Assembly: GCA_041192505.1 (NCBI GenBank)
Contig: JBEEMV010000122.1
Span: 1-11,911 of the forward strand
From: CAIODY01 sp041192505
GTDB taxonomy: Bacteria > Bacteroidota > Bacteroidia > Chitinophagales > CAIODY01
DNA length: 11,911 nt
Direction: 5' to 3'
Within the stretch, counting starts at the first letter, position 1; each line of letters begins with the position of its first letter. A program made the translations under genes and the position numbers. The notes beneath the pieces were generated by a model, which was not told the DNA's origin, ran no database searches, and was given only the letters and a program-made list of their open reading frames with translations. Positions 6,943 to 11,911 of this stretch are shown in pieces.

Positions 6943-7518
6943 ATGACGCCTGAAAGATTAGAAAAAATAACTCGTGTAGCTATGAATCGACGCTTCGATA
7001 TTACTGTTATTTTAGAAAACGTACACGACCCTCATAATATTTCGGCAGTGCTTAGAACTGCTGATGCCGTTGGCGTTGCCGAAGTATTTGTAATTGACGA
7101 TGTGAAATATTCGAAGCGAATAGGTAAAAAAAGTAGTAGCTCGGCTAATAAATGGGTAGATGTTCATTCGTTTAAAACCACTGAAGAATGCCTTGCTATT
7201 GTAAAACCAAAATACAATAAAATACTTTGTACGCACCTAAACGCTGAAGCTGTTGAGTTATATAACAACGATTTTTCTGATGGTTCAATTGCTTTAGTTT
7301 TTGGCAATGAGCACGATGGTGTAAGTGCTGAACTTTTATCAAAATGCGATGGCAATATTTTTATTCCGCAAATAGGTATGATAAGCAGTTTAAATATTTC
7401 GGTAGCTTGTGCTGTTACTTTATATGAAGTATTTCGTCAACGAAAAATGAATGATGAAACATATATGGTACCACAAAAAAAAGCTTTGCTAAATCGGTGG
7501 TTAACCGAACAACAATAA
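6943..7518 (+). CDS. trmH: SPOUT RNA 2'-O-ribose methyltransferase, TrmH-like
   Basis: The protein has 191 residues from the ATG at 6943; an in-frame TTG two codons upstream is a less likely start. It is a SpoU/TrmH-class SPOUT enzyme using S-adenosylmethionine. Motif 1 is NVHDPHNISAVLRTADAVG (26-44) with the catalytic Arg at 38. Motif 2 is VFGNEHDG (119-126). Motif 3 spans 141-162 (IPQIGMISSLN, then SVACAVTLYE) and forms the trefoil knot. The order and N-terminal helix (TPERLEKITRVAMNRR) resemble TrmH, which makes Gm18 in the D-loop of tRNAs. The long C-terminal extension of E. coli TrmH is missing, so the target nucleotide is inferred, and another 2'-O-methyltransferase of this family is possible. 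It runs towards the repeat-flanked ATPase locus, ending 16 bases before it. Confidence 0.82.
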   Translation: MTPERLEKITRVAMNRRFDITVILENVHDPHNISAVLRTADAVGVAEVFVIDDVKYSKRIGKKSSSSANKWVDVHSFKTTEECLAIVKPKYNKILCTHLNAEAVELYNNDFSDGSIALVFGNEHDGVSAELLSKCDGNIFIPQIGMISSLNISVACAVTLYEVFRQRKMNDETYMVPQKKALLNRWLTEQQ

Positions 7519-7534
7519 ATTGGTATCATTCAAC

Positions 7535-7570
7535 AATTCCAATATTGCAATTTTATGCATATTTGGAATT
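7535..7570. repeat. 36-nt palindromic repeat, copy 1 (left pair)
   Basis: It opens AATTCCAATATTGCAA and ends GCATATTTGGAATT. The outer arms AATTCCAA/TTGGAATT are perfect; the inner TGCA pair is kept, with mismatches between. It is joined by a single C to copy 2, giving a 37-base period. Confidence 0.9.
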
Positions 7571-7571
7571 C

Positions 7572-7607
7572 AATTCCAATATTGCAATTTTATGCAAAAT
7601 TGGAATT
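7572..7607. repeat. 36-nt palindromic repeat, copy 2 (left pair)
   Basis: It starts AATTCCAATATTGCAA and ends GCAAAATTGGAATT. The arms pair over nine bases, one mismatch, then five bases (TTGCA/TGCAA), around a six-base loop ATTTTA. It is identical over all 36 bases to copy 4. Its last two bases are shared with the stop codon of the ATPase gene. Confidence 0.92.
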
Positions 7608-8757
7608 ACACATCTGTAACACTTTTCCAATTCAGTATTTCAATTTGCGAATCTTTATCTTGCTTGTCAATGCCCGAATAAATAAGCATTCCGCCATCAG
7701 TTCTGTTTAATTTTTGCCACCAACGAATGTTTTTTAAATATGCCGAATCATATTTTGCAGATGATTTTATTTCAATGGGAATAATGTTTCCGTCTTTTTC
7801 TAAAACCACATCTATTTCATTACCAGCCGAATCACGAAAAAAATACATATCGCCATTTTGCTGATGATTGGTGCGGTTTTTACGCAATTCGCTGATGATA
7901 AAATTTTCGAAGATATTTCCATAATGCTGATTGTTTTTTAAATCTTTTGTTGTTTTAATTCCCAACAAATGACACAACAAACCGATATCGTAAAAATAAA
8001 TTTTGGGTGTTTTAATTACTCGTTTATTAAAATTCTGATAATAAGGCTGCAACAAAAAAACAATGTAGCTGCTTTCTAAAACACTCAACCAAGCCTGAAT
8101 GGTTTTATGATCAACGCCAATATCTGTGGCAATGCCCTGAATGTTTAAAATCTGTCCAGCCCTTGCTGCACACAATTTTATAAATTGATTAAACTGCCTG
8201 ATGTTGCCAATATTACGCAGCAATCTTACATCTCTATCCAAATAGGTTTTGATGTAATTGGGCATCCATCGTGCTGCGGTAGAATCGCCGCTAACTATTG
8301 ATGGATAGCCACCTTGCAAGATGCAGGTTTCTAAAGTAGTTGTTTTTTTTTGTGATAAAATTTCACTCATACTTAATGGCAACAAATCAATATAAGCTAC
8401 TCTGCCAGCTAAAGTTTGTGAAATATTTTGCTTCATCAAAAAATTGTTAGAGCCACTTAATACAAATTGCCCGTTACGCTTATATTTATCTAAATGAGTT
8501 TGCAAATAGCGAAACAAATCGGGTACACGTTGCACTTCATCCAAGATGGCTCCGTTTTTATATTTTTCTAAAAAAGCTCTACCGTTAGTATGTGCATCCA
8601 TAGCATTGTCAGGATCTTCGAGGCTTACGTAAGGCAGCTTTGGAAAAGATTTTTGAGCCAAAGTAGTTTTACCCGATTGCCTTGGACCAGTAATGCAAAT
8701 GGCTTTAAATTCTTTAAAAGCTGCTTCAATTTCGGAAGTAAGAATTCGTTTTATCAT
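7606..8757 (-). CDS. AAA-type ATPase with DUF4143 / nuclease-like C-terminus
   Basis: The protein has 383 residues from the ATG at 8755-8757; a TTG nine codons earlier lies inside a palindrome and upstream of the promoter box. An N-terminal P-loop ATPase (AAA_14 type) has Walker A GPRQSGKTT (24-32), Walker B AILDEVQ (70-76), a sensor-like VLSGSNN (99-105) and an Arg in AGRV (119). Residues about 204-229 (NIQGIATDIGVDHKTIQAWL) look like a helix-turn-helix. The C-terminal part (DUF4143) shows E...D...ExK: ENF at 284-286, EIDVV at 314-318 and PIEIKSS at 327-333, the pattern of a PD-(D/E)XK fold. This family is widespread and often multicopy; its cellular role is unknown. The gene is alone between two convergent housekeeping genes and bracketed by paired palindromes. 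Function in mobility, defence or regulation would be inference. Confidence 0.9.
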   Translation of the reverse strand: MIKRILTSEIEAAFKEFKAICITGPRQSGKTTLAQKSFPKLPYVSLEDPDNAMDAHTNGRAFLEKYKNGAILDEVQRVPDLFRYLQTHLDKYKRNGQFVLSGSNNFLMKQNISQTLAGRVAYIDLLPLSMSEILSQKKTTTLETCILQGGYPSIVSGDSTAARWMPNYIKTYLDRDVRLLRNIGNIRQFNQFIKLCAARAGQILNIQGIATDIGVDHKTIQAWLSVLESSYIVFLLQPYYQNFNKRVIKTPKIYFYDIGLLCHLLGIKTTKDLKNNQHYGNIFENFIISELRKNRTNHQQNGDMYFFRDSAGNEIDVVLEKDGNIIPIEIKSSAKYDSAYLKNIRWWQKLNRTDGGMLIYSGIDKQDKDSQIEILNWKSVTDV

Positions 8758-8761
8758 GCAA

Positions 8762-8769
8762 CAAAGATA
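8762..8769 (-). promoter_or_regulatory. -7 box of the ATPase gene; predicted leaderless mRNA
   Basis: On the minus strand this reads TATCTTTG, an exact TAnnTTTG. It ends four bases before the ATG (8757), so transcription is expected to begin at or next to the A of the start codon. The region where a -33 box should lie is inside palindrome copy 3, and no TTTG is seen there. Confidence 0.55.
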
Positions 8770-8804
8770 ACTCCATTTTTGCAATTTATTGCATATTTGG
8801 AGTT
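8769..8804. repeat. 36-nt palindromic repeat, copy 3 (right pair, at the ATPase promoter)
   Basis: It starts AACTCCATTTTTGCAA and ends GCATATTTGGAGTT. Relative to the other copies, T to C at position 3 and A to G at position 34 change both partners of one base pair, so the dyad is preserved. The inner part TGCAATTTATTGCA is a better palindrome than in the other copies. Its first base is the last base of the -7 box. Confidence 0.88.
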
Positions 8805-8805
8805 G

Positions 8806-8841
8806 AATTCCAATATTGCAATTTTATGCAAAATTGGAATT
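8806..8841. repeat. 36-nt palindromic repeat, copy 4 (right pair)
   Basis: Identical to copy 2 over 36 bases and separated from copy 3 by one G. It lies between the S41 peptidase stop (8870) and the upstream region of the ATPase gene. Confidence 0.92.
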
Positions 8842-8869
8842 GCAGTGTTTTCTTGATTAAAATTCAAAC

Positions 8870-10546
8870 TTATTTAATAGCCAAAATCTGTTTATATTTT
8901 GCTTCATCATGCAATACTGAAATGGCTTGCTGTAGCTCAATATCTGTTTTAAATGAATTTTCAGTTTGTCCTTTTTGTTGGTAATAAAATCCAACAATCA
9001 TTTTATTTAATTCTTCTGTTAATTCGGTTTTATGTTTTTGCAAATCGGCTGCTTGGCTTTGCTTTAATTTTTTTTCTAAATCAGTAATTTCGGTTGATGT
9101 AATGCTTTGATAATTTTCCTTTTCTAAACTTTTTTTCAACGCATCTAATTTTTTTTCGGTAGCAGTTGTATAGCTATAATGCTTATTAGATAAGTATTGT
9201 ACAAAATCATTAAAATCATTTTCAGTAATACTAAAGTCTTTTGCATTAGTAATAGATGAATGCTGTTTGAAATATTTTACTGCAAATCCAAAAAATAAAT
9301 TTTGTTGTTTTAATGCTTTTGCAACTAATGAAATTTCTTTTTCATCTGTTTTAATATCTGGCTCAACGCCACCACCATCAAATACTTTTCTACCATTTTT
9401 TGTAGTAAATGTTTTCTTTAACGAATCGGCATATTTAACCACCGAACCATCTTCGTTTCTGTGCGAATAATCTAAAGCCTGAATACATCTACCTGATGGA
9501 ATATAATATTTTGAAATAGTAACTTTAAATTGATTGCCATAACTGATTGGCTTTGTAACCTGCACCAATCCTTTACCATAGGTTTTTTGTCCAATAATAA
9601 TTCCTCTATCTAAATCTTGTAAACTGCCCGATACTATTTCGGAAGCCGATGCCGAATTATGATTGGTTAAAACGGCTACATGAATTTGTGCATCTTTTAC
9701 ATCATTCAAAGTATTGTAAGTGTGTTGTGCTTCGGCTAATCTGCCTTTGGTATCAACAATTAAAGTATTTTTAGCAACAAACAAATTTACAATATTTATA
9801 GCTTCCATCAACAATCCACCGCCATTGCCTCTTAAATCAAGCACTACATTTTTTAATCCTTTTTTCGAATGCAGTTTTAATGAATCCAATGCATCATTTA
9901 TTTCTTTCGAGCCATGTTCCATAAAACTTGTAAATTTTATATAACCCGTTTCATCATCTACCAAACCATAGTAAGGCACCCATTTGGTTTCTTCATCTTC
10001 ACGAATAATATTTTTTGCTACAATTAAATTTGTAGAAGCCTGTAAAACCTTTATTTCGGCGGCTGTGCCTGGCGAACCCACTAACGATTTGGTAACTTCT
10101 GCTACACTTTTACCTGCCACATTTTCGCCACCAATTGATATAATAATATCGCCATTTCTTAATCCTGATTTATAAGCTGGCGAATTAAAATTTACCATTT
10201 CTAATGCCATGCTATCATTCCATTTGCATAACGAAACACCAATACTACCATGCTTATCCGAGTTATTTAATCTATAATCTGTAATATCATTTTCGGCTAA
10301 TAAAACAGTGTATGGATCGAGCGATTTACACATTCCATCAATACTTTTTTTAACCAATTTAGTAGGCGATATTTCATCAACATAATAAGTATTTACTTCT
10401 TTAATTACCGAAGCATAGATGTCTAAATTTTTTGCATGTTTAAAATACAACGACCCCGAAGTAGCCGCCAATCCTGTGCATGCAGCTACAACTAACAAGA
10501 TAATTGCTTTCTTTTTATCCGAAAATATATTTTGTATCCAATTCAT
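8870..10546 (-). CDS. S41 family C-terminal processing peptidase with PDZ domain
   Basis: The protein has 558 residues. An N-terminal basic stretch and hydrophobic helix (about 13-35) anchor it in the inner membrane with the rest in the periplasm. A PDZ domain follows (about 98-170, with SIGVSL, SPAYKSGLRNGDII and GENVAG). The protease core has VVLDLRGNGGGLL (234-246), NHNSASASEI (295-304) with the likely catalytic Ser at 300, and KTYGKGLVQ (321-329) with Lys 325, the 25-residue Ser-Lys spacing of tail-specific proteases. The C-terminal 190 residues are rich in Lys and Glu with coiled-coil character, as in long Bacteroidota members. It cleaves periplasmic proteins near their C-terminus. It is downstream of yidD on the same strand but has its own promoter box (10570-10577). 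Confidence 0.93.
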   Translation of the reverse strand: MNWIQNIFSDKKKAIILLVVAACTGLAATSGSLYFKHAKNLDIYASVIKEVNTYYVDEISPTKLVKKSIDGMCKSLDPYTVLLAENDITDYRLNNSDKHGSIGVSLCKWNDSMALEMVNFNSPAYKSGLRNGDIIISIGGENVAGKSVAEVTKSLVGSPGTAAEIKVLQASTNLIVAKNIIREDEETKWVPYYGLVDDETGYIKFTSFMEHGSKEINDALDSLKLHSKKGLKNVVLDLRGNGGGLLMEAINIVNLFVAKNTLIVDTKGRLAEAQHTYNTLNDVKDAQIHVAVLTNHNSASASEIVSGSLQDLDRGIIIGQKTYGKGLVQVTKPISYGNQFKVTISKYYIPSGRCIQALDYSHRNEDGSVVKYADSLKKTFTTKNGRKVFDGGGVEPDIKTDEKEISLVAKALKQQNLFFGFAVKYFKQHSSITNAKDFSITENDFNDFVQYLSNKHYSYTTATEKKLDALKKSLEKENYQSITSTEITDLEKKLKQSQAADLQKHKTELTEELNKMIVGFYYQQKGQTENSFKTDIELQQAISVLHDEAKYKQILAIK

Positions 10547-10569
10547 TTTTATAAATTATTGTAATGCTA

Positions 10570-10577
10570 CAAATCTA
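10570..10577 (-). promoter_or_regulatory. -7 box for the S41 peptidase gene
   Basis: The minus strand reads TAGATTTG, an exact TAnnTTTG, 23 bases before the ATG and inside the 69-base gap after yidD. No clear -33 element was found. Confidence 0.5.
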
Positions 10578-10615
10578 AAAATTAACTCTTAAATGGTTTA
10601 TTTATTTTATTATCA

Positions 10616-10849
10616 TTAAGGCACAGGGTCGTAACCATGTGCACCCCAAGGATGGCATCTGCCAATTCTTTTTATCATTAACCAGCCGCCTTTTAATGCG
10701 CCATGTTTTTGTAAAGCTTCGCTACCATAATGCGAACAAGTGGGCGTAAACCTGCATGAATTGCCAATAAACGGCGATAATGTGATTTGATAAATTTTTA
10801 TCAAAGCCAACAATATCCATTCAATAGGTTTAAAAATTATTTTTATCAT
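10616..10849 (-). CDS. yidD: Membrane protein insertion efficiency factor YidD
   Basis: The protein has 77 residues, the usual YidD length. An amphipathic N-terminal helix (IKIIFKPIEWILLALIKIYQ) is followed by the family signature SPFIGNSCRFTPTCSHYGSEAL, with three Cys in the protein, and the closing GGWLMIKRIGRCHPWG and GYDPVP. YidD is a peripheral inner-membrane protein that helps YidC-dependent insertion. It often sits beside rnpA and yidC, but that is not the case here: its neighbours are an S41 peptidase and a divergent SDR gene. A near-match promoter box (TAACTTTA, minus strand, 10855-10862) lies only five bases before the ATG, and I do not rely on it. Confidence 0.95.
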   Translation of the reverse strand: MIKIIFKPIEWILLALIKIYQITLSPFIGNSCRFTPTCSHYGSEALQKHGALKGGWLMIKRIGRCHPWGAHGYDPVP

Positions 10850-10933
10850 CGATGTAAAGTTAATTCAGAATCAATTCAACTAATTTTATTTTTTGTAATG
10901 AAAATAAAAATCTGCATCCGAAATAAATTTCAT

Positions 10934-10940
10934 TATTTTG
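10934..10940 (+). promoter_or_regulatory. Possible promoter box for the SDR gene
   Basis: TATTTTG is one base shorter than the TAnnTTTG consensus. It lies 28 bases before the ATG at 10969, in the divergent region shared with yidD. Support is weak, from position and partial sequence only. Confidence 0.25.
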
Positions 10941-10968
10941 ATGACAAATAAAACAGCAATTAATCATC

Positions 10969-11754
10969 ATGAATTTATCATTACAAAATAAAAATGCTAT
11001 TGTATGTGGTAGCACACAAGGTATAGGAAAAGCCATAGCCGTTGAATTGGCGTTGCTTGGCGCTAATGTAACTTTGTTGGCAAGAAATGAATCATCGCTT
11101 GCAGAAAGCGTAAAAGATTTAGATGTTTCAAAAAATCAACAACACAATATTTTAGTTGCCGATTTTTCGAAACCTGATGAATTGAAAAATATTATAGCCA
11201 AACATTGTACTACACACACTTATCATATTTTAGTAAATAATAGTGGAGGCCCTACCAGTGGTGCTATTACAGACGAAGCAACAGATAAGTTTTTGCAAAT
11301 TTTTAATCAACATTTAATCTGCAATCAAATAATGGCGCAAGCTGTTTTGGGTGGAATGAAAGCTGAAAAATATGGTAGAATTATTAATGTAATTTCTACA
11401 TCAGTAAAACAACCACTAAAAAATTTAGGTGTTAGTAATACCATCAGAGGTGCTGTAGCAAGTTGGGCAAAAACATGGAGTTTTGAAGTGGCTAAATTTG
11501 GCATTACTGTAAATAATGTTTTGCCAGGTGCTACTGCTACCAATAGATTGAAGACTTTGATTGAAAATAAATCAAGCAAAACAAATGTTGAAATTACCGA
11601 AGTTGAAAACGAAATGATAAATGAAATACCAGCAGGTAGATTTGGCGACCCTAGCGAAATAGCAGCATTGGCGGCATTTTTAGCTTCGCCTGCGGCTGGT
11701 TATATAAACGGATGCAGCATACCTGTAGATGGTGGTAGAACGGCGGCTATTTAA
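10969..11754 (+). CDS. Atypical short-chain dehydrogenase/reductase (SDR) lacking YxxxK
   Basis: The protein has 261 residues and a full-length SDR fold. The nucleotide-binding loop is GSTQGIG (14-20), the strand-4 motif is NNSGG (90-94) instead of NNAG, the strand-5 Ser region is VISTS (141-145), and PG (186-187) and VDGG (253-256) close the fold, all as in FabG-like enzymes. However, where the catalytic Tyr and Lys should be, 13 and 17 residues past Ser143, the sequence is S156-N-T-I-R160. Related SDRs with an SN..R pattern at this place exist, so this is a subfamily trait and not a mutation in one gene. The reaction is unknown; it may use another mechanism or have lost redox activity. It is divergent from yidD, and its tail overlaps the end of a minus-strand gene. 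Confidence 0.85.
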   Translation: MNLSLQNKNAIVCGSTQGIGKAIAVELALLGANVTLLARNESSLAESVKDLDVSKNQQHNILVADFSKPDELKNIIAKHCTTHTYHILVNNSGGPTSGAITDEATDKFLQIFNQHLICNQIMAQAVLGGMKAEKYGRIINVISTSVKQPLKNLGVSNTIRGAVASWAKTWSFEVAKFGITVNNVLPGATATNRLKTLIENKSSKTNVEITEVENEMINEIPAGRFGDPSEIAALAAFLASPAAGYINGCSIPVDGGRTAAI

Positions 11755-11911
11755 TTATTTTGGTTAGATAATTAAATACTTTTTGATTTTGCTTACTATA
11801 CAATGCGTTGCGTAAACTTAGTTTTTCATTTTCAGTTAAATGAAAACTTAACGAAGCTCTTTCATTAGCATTGGCAGGCGTATATTCAAACCTTAGCACA
11901 TACATATTAGT
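11747..11911 (-). CDS. 3' end of an unrecognised gene, cut by the right window edge
   Basis: The frame is open from the window edge to a TAG at 11747-11749, giving 54 residues (TNMYVLRFEYTPANANERAS ... VFNYLTKIIK). Met at codon 3 could be the true start of a 52-residue protein or an internal residue; the upstream sequence is missing, so this cannot be decided. The fragment is polar and helix-rich with no signal peptide or known motif. It ends tail-to-tail with the SDR gene, overlapping it by 8 bases. An open frame of this length in AT-rich DNA, with balanced amino-acid composition, supports a real gene only moderately. Confidence 0.5.
   Translation of the reverse strand, partial: TNMYVLRFEYTPANANERASLSFHLTENEKLSLRNALYSKQNQKVFNYLTKIIK

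Larger units (their letters stand above)
7608..8841. mobile_element. Candidate repeat-bounded gene cassette (ATPase plus one palindrome pair)
   Basis: The 73-base palindrome pair at 7535-7607 recurs at 8769-8841 in the same orientation, with about seven differences. Recombination between the two would remove 1234 bases containing exactly the ATPase gene and leave one pair between trmH and the peptidase gene. No transposase, terminal inverted repeat of IS type or target duplication was found, so mobility is a proposal based on layout. Confidence 0.35.

Noticed and set aside
7535..7607. Palindrome pair as a simple terminator for trmH and the ATPase
   Set aside because: The stems are AT-rich with mismatches and are not followed by a T-tract; the near copy at the promoter side also argues against termination as the main role, though a minor effect is possible.
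8758..8784. N-terminal extension of the ATPase from a TTG at 8784
   Set aside because: The nine extra residues fall across the promoter box and the palindrome, and family members normally begin close to the MIKR-type start.
7535..8841. CRISPR array or integron attC sites
   Set aside because: There are only two repeat units per side with one-base spacers, and no cas or integrase gene; the repeats are palindromic pairs, not spacer-separated units.
7535..8841. Classical insertion sequence
   Set aside because: The enclosed protein is an ATPase of the DUF4143 group with no transposase motif, the flanking repeats are direct, and no target-site duplication was seen.

Overview
The window reads as an ordinary chromosomal stretch from an AT-rich member of the Bacteroidota. 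Several things point this way. Promoter boxes of the form TAnnTTTG occur in front of many genes. Shine-Dalgarno sequences are essentially absent. The ribosomal operon is rpsF-rpsR-rplI with no ssb inside it. The gene content also fits: an Mpl-type Mur ligase, a YtxJ-like bacillithiol-system protein, a Dpm1-like glycosyltransferase and a long S41 peptidase. I cannot place it at genus level from sequence alone.

Layout, left to right. Positions 1-3944 hold a minus-strand block: an Mpl-like murein peptide ligase, a DEDDh 3'-5' exonuclease with its own promoter, a polyprenol-phosphate mannosyltransferase-like GT2, and a GT9 heptosyltransferase-like gene cut by the left edge. Positions 3989-4553 hold a plus-strand pair: a 47-residue lipoprotein and ytxJ. 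A palindromic bidirectional terminator (4605-4634) separates ytxJ from the convergent minus-strand operon rpsF-rpsR-rplI, which has a clear promoter at 5862-5893. A DMT/EamA transporter (minus) and trmH (plus) then diverge from a shared intergenic region.

The unusual part lies at 7519-8869. Between the ends of trmH (plus) and an S41 peptidase gene (minus) sits one AAA ATPase/DUF4143 gene. It is bracketed by two 73-bp direct repeats 1234 bp apart, and each repeat is a tandem pair of 36-nt imperfect palindromes. One palindrome carries matching changes in both arms and abuts the promoter box of the ATPase, whose mRNA looks leaderless. The predicted protein combines a P-loop ATPase, a helix-turn-helix-like stretch and a PD-(D/E)XK-like C-terminus. 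This could be a self-contained mobile or repeat-maintaining unit; that is inference.

The right end holds the S41 peptidase and yidD (minus strand), an atypical SDR oxidoreductase (plus) whose usual Tyr/Lys catalytic pair is replaced by Ser/Arg, and the 3' end of an unrecognised minus-strand gene that overlaps the SDR tail. No rRNA, tRNA or CRISPR was seen, and no gene-free stretch exceeds 300 bases.
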